Positions 11,633-24,905 of a stretch of DNA of 64,000 nucleotides are shown here, in pieces. The position numbers were made by a program, and so were the translations under genes. How positions within the stretch are numbered: position 1 is the first letter of the stretch; each line of letters opens with the position of its first letter. Below the pieces are notes generated by a model. It was not told the DNA's origin. It made no database searches and saw nothing but the letters and a program-made list of their open reading frames with translations. The stretch is from Gnetum montanum (taxonomy: Eukaryota > Streptophyta > Gnetopsida > Gnetales > Gnetaceae): the NCBI GenBank assembly GCA_015680685.1, contig MNCI01011788.1, positions 102,211-166,210 of the forward strand, in the 5' to 3' direction.

Positions 11633-13640
11633 AAATGAAAACTCATCCTTGAGTAAAGAAGAGGAGGAACAAGTTCCTTACAAAATATTGGAAAGGTATG
11701 GGATTATTGACTGATAGAAAAACTGACTTAGATGGAATAAATAGACTTTGAGTTCCCTAGTGTACAGAGTTACAATATTTACAAAATTGGTTATTTATGA
11801 TAAGAGAAGTGAACACCCTAGATAAAACTAACATCCAATGCCTCTTGGCAACTAAAGAGTGAGAGAGAAGATCCAACAATCATGAACAGTTTGCATCATG
11901 TGGCACTGCTACATCATCCTTGGTGAAGATAGTCCCACTTCCAATCCATGCTTCCCACTACAATCACAACAAAATTATGAATTTGTATGTAATATGTAAC
12001 ACAGAGCTAGTAAATGCCTTGTCTCATCGATGGTTACTCTCAGCTAGGTTGTGATTATGGTATATTGATTCCTTTAGGAGTGTTAGTGGGAAGGCTAACA
12101 AATCGAGTAAAATAGATAAGAAGTCTAGCAAATTTGGAAAAGTTCAACACAAGGAAATATTTGAAAAGGAAATTTCACTAAAAAAGGTTGTGAAGATGTG
12201 CACAACTAAAATTCATTGATGAGGTAAACAAAATAATTTGATTATATGAGTGTCTAAGGGTAAAGAACTTAACTAACCCGACCAAAAGATATGTAAGTGG
12301 ATCCTCCCCAAACTAGGCACAGGCCTTTTATGCCCTTGCATAACTTCAAATCAAAGAGTTCATGGGCTTCATGAATGATTAATGGTTACAGAAGGTTAAG
12401 TACACAAACCCAAAAGAAACTACCTAAGAATTCTGACACATCAAACTAAGACATCGAACAAGAACATGAAACCAGTAGTGAGGTGAGACATGGAAAGCAT
12501 AGATGGATGAGAGAGAGTGGAATGGAGTTCCTGATTAAGGTCACATGAAGTCCCTTATGGATTTTATGGTTAAATGACTTGATAAGATCCATCATTATTC
12601 TAGACCAAAACCAACCACATTCAGTGACTTCGCATTATCATTCTAAGACCAATCCATCCCCCTAAGACACAAGAGTTCTTCCACAGAACAATCACCATTC
12701 CTTATTAAAGAAGAAAAGAGAAGTAGGAACTGAGGAAGGGCCTTAGTTAGAAGGGACCTTCAAGCATTGGTAACATGTCTTTCTAGTCCCATAACTAGTG
12801 CTTGTAGCCCGTTTATTATATCTAAGTGGTGTGCATTAAATTCTCATCTTTTTTTTTTTTGGATGAGAACCACACCATGCAAAGACTTATTCAACTTCCT
12901 TTTATTGGTCAACATGGAACGGTAACAAGTCCATGAAAACACACATGCACCCAGGCAAATAGAAAAGCACAAACAATACTGAATCCCATTGAAGTCACAC
13001 CTTGTTCAACACTTTGAATCCTTTTCAATTCTAGAAACTACCAAATTCACAAATTTTTTCAAGTTTTGTTAAAGTAAAAGGGACTACACATTTCTAGAAC
13101 AAGGAAAACCATAGAGTTTATGGATGGGTGGATGCTATGGACTTATTGCTTGTTGCATGAAAAAGAAACCATGTCCTAATCATTTGTAACAAAATTCAAA
13201 GCCAAAATCTAGACACCAACAATCAAATAACAAAATAATACATACCACCATCAAACAATACATTACCATTGCACCTGGCACTTATTAACAAAAAGTTAGA
13301 AAATCACACCAAAATAAAATAAAAGAAAATATGAAAGAAACTATAAAATTTTCAGGAAATAGCAAATGTACTAACAATGGTGTAAAAAAATTAGAAAATA
13401 TTAATAACATGAAAACAAGATGTAAAATAAAGAATGTGTGAAACAAAAAGATGTAAAACAAAAAGATGAAAAACACTTAAGAATCCTAAAGCTTAGAATG
13501 GGGGGTAACCCCCACAACTAAACATTTGGCCGTGACAAGGATTAATAAGTGGATAAATAGGATCCATGCATCTATGAAACATTGGTAACCATTCATGCCA
13601 TAGCCACTAGGTGTCTGTTGGTGGTGTGGTGGCTAGGTAG
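11633..13640 (-). other. Non-coding interior of element C
   Basis: No pol motifs are recognisable on either strand. A segment near 12290-12420 (AAGTGGATCCTCCCCAAA, then TATGCCCTTGCATAAC) matches 33760-33850 of element A and, in reverse orientation, about 26040-26130 of element B. It is therefore a conserved non-coding spacer of the wider family. A T-rich run lies at 12848-12860. Confidence 0.6.
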
Positions 13641-13648
13641 AAAAATTG

Positions 13649-16006
13649 TTAGTTACACACTTGATTGTTAAATGTATTGTGGGTCACAATATGAGATGTG
13701 TTATCATTATGGATGTCTGGCCCATGATTGCACCCTTGATCATGATATGGTATGCATGGATTTGTTTGTCTTCCTACACTATCAGATTCATTGTTTAGAT
13801 TTGGGATTGGAGTAATGATGGATGGTGACATGTGTGTAGGATCAAAGGACAGTGGTTGAGACAAGGAAGGTGGTGCACCAGATTGGCATTGTGCTAGCTT
13901 GGATGATATGGTGGGACCATGCATGGTCTACTTTAGCTTACAGCCTTTCCTCTAAAAAGGATGTTTCCTATGTTACAGTTGAGATCCATTAGTGTCAATG
14001 CGGTTATGCACATTCATAGCACAAGTGGCATTAATTTGTTGATATTGGGGTGTTGAACCTTCTTGTGTCATTGGCGATGGCCTGTAATGAGGTGGAGTAG
14101 GAGGATATCGAGGGTAAGATGGATGGTAAGAGGTGTGAGGTGGTGATCCTTTAAGGAATGTCATGGGTTGTTGGTACTTGGGAGATAAGTAGTGGCGATT
14201 TAAAGTAGAGGATGTAGAACTAGTTGGAGAAATAGGATGTTAAACATAATATCTGTGTGGTTTCAGATGGTAGGAAGGATAGAACCGATTTTGTGGTGGC
14301 CTCCCCAATGACTATGGTTGTTGCCACTATGTTTGATGACCATGTTGAGGTTGGCAATAAGTTCTCCTAGGATGGTACAATCGGTGATGGGACTATCTAT
14401 GATTACCTTATGGAAGAGGAAATCTCTCGAGCATGTGTTTTTGAACAAACTTCAAATTTAAGACACCTACCCAATACTCTTGTAGATGTAACAAGACAAG
14501 GCAATGGCCCTTCAGATGGTCATATATGCAAATTTCACATCTAGTATCTTTGTCTGTTGTTGAGTTTGTAGCCTCACTTTCTTTAGCCATTTTTCCTGTT
14601 TGCTGAAAAGTGTTCCTAGCTATTTCTTGGTTCGGTATCCTTTATTGATTGTGATCACCTATCTTATTTAGTATGATCCTCTCCTTGACCATATCAATGA
14701 GAGTTGAAACATTTTCACATATCCATTTGGACATCCTATTAAACTTTACTTCTAGTTCATCAATAGATTTCCATATTGGCAAGGTTTGTTGTGAAATCAC
14801 CATATCGAAACTGGTTTCATTCACCTTAGATCTAGACCTCCTTCTGTTGAAGAGGTAGGTCCCATTGATATTTCTCGACATTCTCCCATTTGAAAATCTC
14901 TCCTTCTTCTTTTTCCACACACTTGATTAGCTCTTTGATTTTATGGCCTTAGAGCTTGTATAATTTCCCTAGGGCATACATCCCAAAGGTCTCCTGTGTT
15001 TCATTACAAAGCCCATCTATGATGTGGAAAAGTTACCTTTTCTTAAAGAAACCATAGCTTGGGCATCTACCCAATAAGGCATAATATCTATCTAAGGCCA
15101 TGTCTAAGGGTTCATGTTGTTCTTGCTTCCACTCTTGGATCTATCTCCTTAGGTTGGAGACTCTTGCATAGGTTTGATATTTCTCATTGAAAAGCTCCAA
15201 CATTGTTTACCACCATCGAATTAAACTTGGTCTCAACGATCTATACCACACTTCAGCTCTATCAATTAGTGTCCTAGGAAAGAGCTTAGCTTTTTCCATC
15301 CACTTTCAATGTTGTAGAAAGCAAAGACATCATGGCAGGCTTGTAAATGATGTTGCGAATCTAAATCGTAACCTCCTACAAATTTAGGAATATTAGTCAT
15401 GTCCAGCTTAGGTAGGTGACTTTTTTTCGATGCCTATGAGATATCTTCATGGCCTCTGTGATATGCATTAGGCTCTTGGTGATCAAGAAGGGTTCATCAT
15501 CATCAAAAAATTCATGATGGAAATCTCTATTTGGTTGATGATGACAATTAGACTTGTATTCATGTTGATGACCTTCAGTGTGTTTGCGGTTCAATTTTTA
15601 CCTTTATTTCAACCCTTTAGTGGAACTTTATCCCTATACCTATGTTCATCTTTGTTAGAACTAGACGTTGAAGGGCAAGAGGAAGATGAAGAATTGAAAG
15701 GTCTTCCATGGCTACTATGGTGTTCTTTAGGGTCCTTTGATTTATCATTTCTAGGCTTTGAGGAGGTCTTAGGTCTTGAGGACTTCCCTAGTTCAAGACC
15801 TATGTCATCTCCTCCAAGATTTTCTACATTAGGTGAAGGTGGTCATGATCATAAGAAACCCCTACATAAGGTTGGTCACTCCAATTTTCTTCATCGTATA
15901 TCTCATTATTTCTCCAATGAATGCATTCGCTATACAGTGCATTGACACTTCCATGCGAGAGAGACATTGTTGTTGGTTTATGGTGTGTGTGAGCTAATAT
16001 TTTCAA
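13649..16006 (-). pseudogene. Gag of element C (degenerate)
   Basis: Minus-strand frames with stops and frame changes encode a Ty3/gypsy-type capsid protein. The N-terminal part (about 15824-16006) matches the start of element A's gag (MSLSHGSVNALYSECIHWRN against MPLLQDHNNAKLSEEVHWRI). A zinc knuckle of CX2CX3HX4C form, CEICIYDHLKGHC, lies near 14500-14545. The C-terminal tail is proline/asparagine rich and ends NNQVCN at 13649, aligned with YNQVCEP at the end of element A's gag. The CX2CX3HX4C spacing is the form seen in Athila/Tat gag proteins. Premature stops make this copy inactive. Confidence 0.7.
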
Positions 16007-16074
16007 AAAAATATATCATTAATACCTTTACAATGATCATGTATAATATAACTAATCTAGATAACTAGCATCAT

Positions 16075-16092
16075 CTTTGGCAACAGCGCCAA
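16075..16092 (-). other. Primer-binding site of element C
   Basis: On the element's strand the LTR end ...TCA is followed by TTGGCGCTGTTGCCAAAG, close to the TGGCGCCGTTGCCGGGGA-type site of Athila-like elements, usually assigned to tRNA-Asp. Equivalent sites lie beside the 5' LTRs of A (36686-36703) and B (18489-18508). Confidence 0.7.
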
Positions 16093-16933
16093 TGATGAGC
16101 AGCAAGGTACCCCTACATCCAACCATATGAATCACAAGCATTCACGCACAATCCAATCAAATTCCATGCATAGGACTAGTTGTGGCATCTAGATTGTTAT
16201 GCTCTAATTGCAGTTCACTATCTTCCCACTTGGACTAGTGGTAGCTTTGTCACATATGATTTAGTCCAAAGTGAGGCATATGATTGTTCTCATTTTATTT
16301 TTTATAATTTTAATTGCCTACAACAAGAATGAAAGGTAAAGTAATTTAAGATCTAATTCATCTACTGCCTAGCTAGCCTAACACAAGGACGTCTCCCACT
16401 TTCCTAAACACATATAGCACTACAAGGCTACCAAACATTAAGCGTTGCTTGGTTACCAAGCACTATATGTATGCTAGAAGTGGTTGTGCTTGTGTTCATT
16501 AACAACTAAAAATTAATTGCTTAATTGAAATGCATGAAAGTAAAGTGCATTAAAGAAAACATTAATCTATTCTTAGTGCTACAAGGATTGTCAAAAGAGT
16601 TCATTTTTAATCTACAAGGATTGTCAAAAGAGTTCATTTTTATTCTTTTCACATTGTTGCAATTAGGTACATCAATGTTCAAACAAAGATCTATACACAC
16701 TTAGACTCCTATTATAGGCACTAAGAAAATATTCTAACTCTGGAGAAAACAAACTTTAAGAGCTTTGCTACTCTAACCAAAAAACTATGAAAAACTATAT
16801 GGAAATCATGCTGATGTATATCCTGCAACATCGAATACCCAACATCGCATCTTGGCTTCAACATTGGATACCTAATGTCGAGGCTCCAACATTGGATACC
16901 CGACATCGAAGTAGACGAAAACGTGATTCATCA
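16093..16933 (-). repeat. 5' LTR of element C
   Basis: Begins TGATGAGCAGCAAGGTACCCC and ends GTGATTCATCA in plus orientation. A 45-bp segment is tandemly duplicated near 16590-16650 (GATTGTCAAAAGAGTTCATTTTT occurs twice), explaining the size difference from its partner. The U3 end (16815-16925) contains CAACATCGAATACCCAACAT, ACATTGGATACC and related repeats beside the transcription start region. Confidence 0.85.
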
Positions 16934-16938
16934 CCTCT

Positions 16939-17597
16939 TATAGAAAAAACATTCACATTAGCTTCTATCTTATCTAGTTTCTTTATTTTCCATTTGATCA
17001 TTCTTATCAATAACTTGATTTTTTATATCTTTAACTTTAGTTTGTCTTTTCCCACAATATCTTCCATTTGAGCACATTAAACATAAGTGGGATATTACAA
17101 TTACAAATTTGGTTGATACTTGTCAAATGTTACCAAGAATACTTATTTTTTTAAAGATGTTTTCAAAACTCATAGCATGTATATCTTTACTATGAGGTAG
17201 ATCTAAAGGATCTAAGAACATATAAAATTCCAATAATAGTTTCAATATTATGAAATATGTATATTGTAAGATGTCAAATGAACATTTAGCACATAATCTT
17301 AAATCTCATAATTGATTTAAATACTAGTAAACTATTTTATTTGCAATGTAGACCTTAAAAACTTATTAAACCAATGCAATTTTAGCAATTTTTATTTTTT
17401 TTGCTCAATAATAGAATATCTTACTTAAATATATAAGGATCAAGGCCATATCTTGTATAATACAAGTAAGAAGCTCTAACCAATTATGTTTTCAAAGAAT
17501 TACTTTCTTCTCTATCAAGGAAATTATTTTTTACTAAACGTAAGTTACTAACTCTAGAATATTTTATTTCTACTTACAAATTTCAGTATAAAAATAA
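16939..17597. other. AT-rich spacer between two LTR elements
   Basis: No gene or terminal repeat recognised. It is the continuation of the sequence into which element C inserted (compare upstream of 10785). Confidence 0.5.
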
Positions 17598-17602
17598 TCG
17601 AT

Positions 17603-18488
17603 TAATAAGGCATTGTTGACTAGCTACATTGACAAGCATGTGTTGACATAGCCTCATCGACATAGCCCCATCAATGCATGGTCACATCCATCGATGTAAA
17701 TGTATCGACGTAGAGACAAGTCAAGCTTATATAAATGTGTGTATTCATTGCATTATGACACATTAAATTAGTAGTGTATCCAAACTCTTGCAGCTTTCTT
17801 TTGCTAAAGTTAGAATATTTTTTGAGTTCCTGTAGTATGAACTAAAGCAATTGCATAGATCTTTATTTAAGCATCATGTACCTGAACACATTGATGTGAA
17901 TGGAAATAAAGATGAGACTCTTGACATTCATTGTAGCACTTGGAATAGATTAATTTCTTGCTTGCACTTTGTTCTTTATGCAATTTATATTCGTATCTTA
18001 ATTAATTAATACATTTAATAATGAACACATAAGTATGACCACTTCAAGCATATCATTTAACACTTGGTAATCCCAACAATGACCATTTGGTATGCCAAGT
18101 AATTGTCACTTGGTAACCTAGTAGTGTTAATACAAGTTTAGGATGTGTATGGTAGATGGGCCCTGATACTTATGTTAGGATAGTTAGCCTTAGAACCATT
18201 AAGTAGCTACGATAGTTAATTATCAACCATTTATCTTTCTATCAATACTTAGGATAAATAAATATAAAAAACACATATATAAATAAATATCATATGCCTT
18301 AACTAACACTTAACCATACATAAGAACCTACACAAGTGAGAGTTAAGAAGACAATGATCACATGGCCTTCAAGTTTACCATCTTTGTCTATAGGCACAAT
18401 TAGGAGCTAAGTCCACAAAATTTAGTCAAATTGCTAGTGCATGCTTGTGATTCGTATGGTTGGGTAGAGAACTACTCATTGCTCATCA
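17603..18488 (+). repeat. 5' LTR of element B
   Basis: Starts TAATAAGGCATTGTTGACTAGC (partner: TGATGAGGTGTTATTGACTAG) and ends TTGCTCATCA. The U3 contains palindromic ATCAATGCAT, CCATCGATG and TATCGACGTAG-type units before the TATA box CTTATATAAATG (about 17729-17740). The end lies directly beside the PBS. Confidence 0.85.
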
Positions 18489-18508
18489 TTGATGCCATAG
18501 CCAAGGAT
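18489..18508 (+). other. Primer-binding site of element B
   Basis: TTGATGCCATAGCCAAGGAT directly follows the LTR end. It is a decayed form of the TTGGTGCCGTTGCCAGGGAT site in element A. Confidence 0.65.
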
Positions 18509-18619
18509 TTAGTTTAGCTAAGTGCACTAAGTAGGAAAAAATAGTGACATCATATAAAGACATTGTAAGGATTTTTCAATGATACAACATTAAGAAAATA
18601 AGAGGAAAGCACATTGTTT

Positions 18620-20640
18620 TTAGCAAAAACTAACATGGATTCTTCTCACAGGGATGAGTCTCCACCATTTACAAGCAAAACCAATCAAAGACATGAGGTC
18701 CAAAAAATGTCCTAACAACTTCATGTTGTTTACATCCATCTGAACCCTTACACTCTGGATTTTACTTTCATCTTACATCAGGACAACCAACTACAACGGA
18801 GGGATATGGAAAGCAACATTTTGTTGCCTTTCGACTGATCTATTCCTTCCATGTTGATGAACAATCTCATCAAGCTAGGCATCATTGCACTTAATGTAGA
18901 GTATGAGGTCTGTGACTGCATCTATTGGGATTATCACCCCACAATGCCCAACAAAAAAAGGATCAGTATATGGAAGCATAATATGAGGCTTCTAAAGGCA
19001 AGAGGATCCCAACCCAGTTATTCTTGCAATAGCATAAAGAAGGCGAAGACTTCTTTTTAGGTCAATCCAAATACATAGGCACTCATCCTTTCTATGATGG
19101 GAAGACCATTAACCAAATGTTGTAGTCAACTATGGATAACCTAGATGAGGAAAAGAATGCTTCTTAAGACTAGGAGGCCTTAAAAGATAACAATCATAGT
19201 CATCCATCCAAAAGCAAGAATAAAAACAAGCACAAAGATAAGGGTAGAAGAAGTGATTAGGGTGGGGACTGAAGGAGAGGAACTAGTAAGCATCATTTTG
19301 GTGCTGATTCTTCTTCTTCTTCACCCTCATCATCATCCTCATCATCTTCCTCCTCCAACTCTAACAAGAGAAGAAGAGGCTGAGATAGAAAAGAGAACAA
19401 CCATGATTGTGATGGAGCTGACCGATGGGATAAGGATGACTGCAAATCCCATCGGGATGATAGAGAATAAGGGCATAGACAACAACAAAGGGAGGAGCAT
19501 CTTCAATAAAGAAGACACAAAAAGACTCACCATAGACATCATGACCATAATAGGGGCCACTAAGATCATTATGACTATGATGAGCCTCTATTGGCTACTA
19601 GAAATATGTTAAACATTTCAGAGGTAGTTAGAATTCCAACAAGGCATTTGAAAGATAGTTGAATTAAGAGGCTAGATATACACAATATTTTCAAATTTGA
19701 GGAGGGATATAACTCAAAGTCATAGAACCACCTACAAGACTTTCATGATGCTTGTGCCTTAAAAAACATTGAGAATAAATGGCAAATGTTTAAGCTATTC
19801 CCAAAGACACTCACTAAGAAAGCTAAAAGTTGGTACCAGTCCTTAGAACCAGAATCTATTTGTTGATGGAGTATAATGTTGATGCTTTTCAATGAAAAGT
19901 ACCAAACCTACTCCAAAGTGTCCAACTTGTGGAGACAAATCCAAGGATGGAAACAAGGAAATCACGAATACTTAGATGCAGTGTTGGGTAGGTACTATTC
20001 TCTTTTGCACCGATACCCAAGCCATGGATACTTACAAAGGGATTAGCTGCACCATATCATAAATGGATTTAGGAATAAAACAAGGAAAACTCTTGGGGTC
20101 TATGCCTAAGGAATACTTTCTAAGCTAAGAGCCCGTTAGATCCAAAGGCTGATATATCATGTGGCTAAAGAAGAATGTGAACTTAAAAATCATGAAAGTG
20201 TAGAAGAGTAAAACAGGGACCCCTCCATTCACAAGAGGGAGGTGTGTCTCTATGATACTAAGGAGGAGGCACTTCTTGATGAATTGGTGTAAAGAAAAAC
20301 CTTACCAATGCATAAATCTTTCACAAAAATATTAGCTAAGATGGATAAAATGTAGAACTATTTAGATGAGAAGGTTCAAACAGCTTTAAAGATTGCAAAG
20401 GAATGAAGAGACCAAGGAGGTAGTGATCAAGAAAGAAGAAATAAAAAGGATGTAGAATATGAATATCATAAAAGTAATGGTAAATCTGTAGTAGTAGAGG
20501 AGGTTGCAAATTCTGAAATAGATGATGATGGTTATGACATTTTCCAATATTAACATCCTAAGGGATGTTGTTCAGTGTTGTTACATCTACAAGAATTTGG
20601 GATGTACACTTTAAACCCTATATTGACAAAACATAAAGAA
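18620..20640 (+). pseudogene. Gag region of element B
   Basis: Degenerate plus-strand frames. The capsid core is visible across stops at about 19675-19870 (IFKFEEGYNSKS, then HLQDFHDACALKNIENKWQM, LFPKTLTKKAKSWYQSLEPE), the Retrotrans_gag pattern, parallel to KFLGGYELDPHQRLQAFYDA in element A. A low-complexity charged stretch lies at 19250-19600. The zinc-knuckle region near 20530-20600 retains HPKGCCSVLLHLQEFG but has lost its first cysteines. This gag continues toward protease without the terminal stop seen in A and C. Confidence 0.65.
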
Positions 20641-21299
20641 CCTAGGTGGTTGCCTTATTCATAAGGTAGCTATAGGTAGCAATTCCACCACCAAATGTAT
20701 TACCCAAGTGGAGTGCCTTCTCAACCTTAGGATTAGTATCGGTAGTGTCAACAACCATAGTTGTGGGGGATGTCACCACCATGGTATTAATATCCTTATA
20801 GGAAACCTCATCCCTATGGATACTATGTCCAACAACCTATATACCCATGTGACTCATCTAGCCATGCCTCCTTCCCTTACCACTACTACCCTCTAGAATT
20901 CTATAGAGCACCTTCTCCAAAGGGGAAGTCTCCTTTTCCCTTTTATTCTCCTTAGCACTCATCAACTCTTACACCATAACCAATCACACGTTTATTACCT
21001 ACTCCATTAATGAATGGTGAAATTCCTACATAGCCATAGCAAAAAAATGTTGCGAAGGTAGTGAATCCACAACCGAATATCCATCCAAGTGGTTTTAAAC
21101 CCAAGCCTCATAAAAGTTCATTCTTTAGAACCAACATCCCCATGAAATCCTCACAAACACTTTTGGCTACCAACCCTACTACTTCTACCTCTAAAAGTCC
21201 TATTAAGCTACCTTCAAATCAAATATCTCCCCAAATTCACACTATCATGTTAACCCATGTAGTCACGGATTGGATAAAGGTTAACCACCTTCCCATGAA

Positions 21300-21760
21300 G
21301 TGATTTGATCCTAGGAGTCCCCTCATCTACTTACAAATCATAGGGAATCAACCATGCAAGGCTCTTTTAAATTCAGGTTCTAGAGTTAACGTGATTTCCC
21401 AAGACATGTATAAGGCTTGAAACTTTCCTCCTTTGAAAAAGAGAAACATCATCTTAGAGCTAGAAAATCAATCCATAACTATCCCTCTAGGGTTAGTGGA
21501 GGACATTGTGACCACCATTTGTGACTGATCCTATCATGTTACTTTCTTAATGATCCTTGTGGCAAATTACAAGTGGGACTTTCCTATTATTATGGAAAGG
21601 GCCTAGTTGAGTATAATAGATGCCATAATGGGGATTTGATACCTTTCCTTGGAAATCTCCAAGAAAAATGAATTTGGTAAAGTGAAGAATAAGAGAGTTC
21701 CATGCATCACATATAGTGACATAGGGTGCCATTGCATGCAAAAACTATGGACCATTAAAG
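21300..21760 (+). pseudogene. Aspartic protease region of element B
   Basis: Conceptual translation near 21325-21420 gives SPLIYLQIIGNQPCKALLNS then GSRVNVISQDMYKA, the retropepsin active-site pattern LLDSGSSVNVIS with the catalytic Asp changed to Asn. A second conserved strand (ITIPLGLVEDI) follows near 21475-21510. Stops lie on both sides. Loss of the catalytic residue and frame confirm inactivity. Confidence 0.65.
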
Positions 21761-22189
21761 ACACATCACTTCAAGAATGTAATTAGTTTCCTAAAATAGA
21801 GTGATTCAAATGTGCCTATATGCAGAAAACACAACACAAGAAGGTACCCAGTGGCTAATAACAAATGATCAACTTGAATCAACAATGTGCATGGAACCAG
21901 CTAAGAGCCTCACTAGCACTTATGTGAAAAGCATGGACAAAATGGAGCAACTCCATCACCAATTCTTAAATGCATAAAGAGAAATGGATTGGGAAGCATT
22001 GGAGATACCTGATAATTTTAAGAAAGAGCCCCTTAAACTAAAGGATCTATTGGCAAGCATGGAATATGCTTTTCTTAAAAATGGCAAGCTGGTAATCATC
22101 AATACTAGACTTGCTCTTAAATAAAGGCAAAAATGTTGAAAGTGGTGAATAAATGGCCAAAATTCTTTGATTGGTCATATCATGAGCTT

Positions 22190-23440
22190 ACAAGAATAGA
22201 TCCTAGAATATGCCAAAACCACATCTACATAGACTCCTTCATTAAGCCAAAGAGACAGCCGTAATTATGATTGAATCCCAAGCTCAAGCAGATTGTCAAG
22301 GAGGAGATTGAGAAACTCCTCAAAGTAGGGTTCATCTACCCAATTACAGATAATGAATATATTAGCCCACTCATTATTATTTCAAATAAAGAAAAAAAAT
22401 GAAGAGTCTACATAGACTTTGGCTATTGAATATGGTGACATACAAGGATCACTTTCCATTTTCATTTGTGGACTAAGTGTTGGATACCATAGCAAGGCAT
22501 TGGTATTACAACTTCCTAGATGGTTATAGTGGCTATAACCAAATCTAGATAGCACCAGAGGACTAGGCCAAAACTACATTTACAAGTCCTTGGTGGACTT
22601 TTGCATACAAGAAGATGCCCTTTATCCTATGCAATGCTCCTACTACATTGTAATGGTTGGTGCTTAGCATCTTTCAACAACAAATTGGTAGTGGGATAGA
22701 AGTCTTCATGGATGATCTCTCTACCTATGGGGCTACATTTGATCAAGCCTTAGACTACCTTGAATAAGTACTTCAAATATGTGTGGAGACCAATTTGAGG
22801 CTCAACCAGTAAAAGAGCCATCTGATGATCCAAGAAAGCGTTGTTGTGGGGCATAGAATTTCCAACAAAGGGATTGAGGTGGACCTAGAAAAATTATGGG
22901 TAATCCAAGGAATAACCAAGCAACCTAAAATAGTAAAAAATGTAAGGTCATTCCTTGGCCACACTGGTTATTGCAGGCACTTCATTGAGAGCTTCTCAAA
23001 AATCACAAAATCATTGGTGGAACTCACAAAGAAGGATGCATAGTTCACCTTGACCAAGGAATGAAAGAGTGAATTCTATTAGTTAAAATAGAAGCTTGTA
23101 GAAACTCTAATTCTATGGGCACCTGACTAGTCTAGACCATTCCACATCATGACCAATGCATCTAATTATGCTTTGGAGGCCATCCTTACATAATTAGATG
23201 ATCAAAAACGTCCCTACTATATCTATTGTGCAAGCTGAAGCATTGTGGATGCACAATTAAACTACATAACCACTGAAAAGGGCCTCATGGAAATGGTGTA
23301 TGCCTTAAATAAATTCAAACACTATGTGCTTGGATATTAATTTTTTGTGTACATAGACCATAGTGCTATCTAGTTCCTCATAACAAACCAATGGTGATTT
23401 CCCATGTCATCAATAGCTAGTGATTATTCAAGAGTTATAC
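22190..23440 (+). pseudogene. Reverse transcriptase and RNase H of element B
   Basis: RT landmarks occur in order across stops: LNPKLKQIVKEEIEKLLKVG then FIYPI (about 22275-22345), CNAPTTL-like (about 22632), the catalytic box VFMDDLSTYG (about 22708-22737), GHRISNKGIEVDLEK (about 22850-22895) and SFLGHTGYCRHFI (about 22949-22987). RNase H follows at 23140-23400, with TNASNYALEAIL in place of CDASxYAxGAVL and TTEKGLMEMVYALNKFKHYV (about 23270-23329). The FMDD box and its neighbours are typical of Athila/Tat-type Ty3/gypsy pol. Confidence 0.8.
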
Positions 23441-23759
23441 CTTATGATGGTAGATAGAAAGGGGACTGAGAATGTGGTCACTAACCACTAGTTTCGATTA
23501 CAATGGAATAGCAAAGAGGATGAAGGACCTTTATTTGATCAATTTCCAAATGAAGTCCTCTTTGCCAAAGCTTTTGAAGTTGAAAATCCCAAGGATTCCA
23601 ATTGGAATGATCACATCCTCTCCTACCTACTTACTTAGAACATGCCACATGAATGAGACAATAGGAAGAAACAATAGTTTCTTCACTAGACCAAACACTA
23701 CATAGAAATCAAGGGCAACCTCTACAAGAGTTATGTTGATGGCCAATTATGATGGTATG

Positions 23760-24905
23760 TACCTAATGCTAATCAACTTTGAGTTCTCTATGACACTTAT
23801 GAAGGTCCTTGTGAGGGCCACCATGCTGGGAGAAGGATGACCATTAAAATCCTAATGGTAGGGTATTATTGGCCAATGATCTTCAATGATGTCCATCACT
23901 TCTTCCATTCATGTGATAGATGGCAAAGAGATGAAGGAATTACTACACAAATGGAAGGACCCCCAATAGTGGATTCAACCACTAGAGCCTTTCAATATTT
24001 GGAGCATTGACTTCATGGGGTTCATCAACCCTATGTCCAATGGAAATGCATATATCATTGTTGTTGTTGACTATTGCACTAAGTGGGCTGAATCAACCAC
24101 TGTCACCAACTATTCATCCTCTACAATGGCATGGTTTCTATAACAAAATGTGGTAAATAACTTTGGTATGACAAGGACACTAATTTTGGATAATGGAACA
24201 CATTTTGCAAGTACCACTTTTCAAAAGCTTATATAACACTTGGGGATAGAACACAAACTCACAACTCCATATCACCCCCAAGCCAATGGTCAAGTAGAGG
24301 TTACTAATAGAAAAATCACTAGGATACTAACATGTACAATTGGCAAGTATAGGAAGGATTAGAGCACCAAACTCAACGATGTTCTTTGGGCTTATTAATC
24401 AACATGGAAACTTCCTATCAATTATTCTCCTTATGAGTTAGTGTATGGAAAACTCCACACTCTTCCTATCCAAGAAGAGCTCCATATACTTTCAACGACC
24501 TTTGAACTTGGCCTCGATTTGAGTCTAGCCCAAAGAGAATGATTAATGAACTTAAACACACTACAAAAAAATTGATTAGTAGCCCTATCCTTGAATGAAG
24601 TATACAAGGAACACAACAAACAATGTCATGATCTCAAAAAAAGAAAAGTTAAATTTCAACTAGGAGATAAGGTTCTTTACTTGAACCTCATGCATGAACC
24701 TCAACGTACAAAAGTCCAAATACTATGGGAATGACCATATATTATCCATCCAACTTTTTCATCAAGGGCCATGACAATTTACCACCCTTCTAGCCCAAAC
24801 AAATGAATACTAGTCAACATGCAACAAGTCAAATCTTTCCTAGAATCAAGGGTAACTAGTGGGAACAACACCTCAACTAATGGCCAAGCTCATTCTATTT
24901 TTTGA
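23760..24905 (+). pseudogene. Integrase of element B
   Basis: Plus-strand motifs across stops: CDRWQRDEGI (zinc-binding region remnant, about 23910-23940), NIWSIDFMGF with the first catalytic Asp (about 24000), VVDYCTKWAE (about 24066-24095), ILDNGTHFAS with the second Asp (about 24184-24213), TPYHPQANGQVEVTNR with the Glu (about 24265-24312), and SPYELVYGK (about 24427-24453). The C-terminal part KVKFQLGDKVLYL (about 24646-24684) is also present. This is a typical Ty3/gypsy integrase without a recognisable chromodomain, as expected for the Athila/Tat lineage. Confidence 0.8.

Larger units (their letters stand above)
10790..16933 (-). mobile_element. Element C: gag-only LTR retrotransposon (Athila/Tat-like, no pol)
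   Basis: Two LTRs (10790-11619 and 16093-16933) enclose a 4.5-kb interior read on the minus strand. Flanks CCTAT (10785-10789) and CCTCT (16934-16938) look like a target duplication with one change. A primer-binding site adjoins the right LTR and a polypurine tract adjoins the left. Only gag is recognisable (about 13649-16006). 11632-13640 shows no PR, RT, RH or INT motifs. The element must have moved with enzymes supplied in trans, or have lost pol. Its gag ends at the same point as that of element A, arguing for a shared non-autonomous design rather than two random deletions. Confidence 0.8.

Noticed and set aside
19253-19612. 119-codon plus-strand ORF with Ser/Pro/His-rich start as an independent gene
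   Set aside because: It is an out-of-frame reading of the low-complexity charged segment in the gag region of element B.
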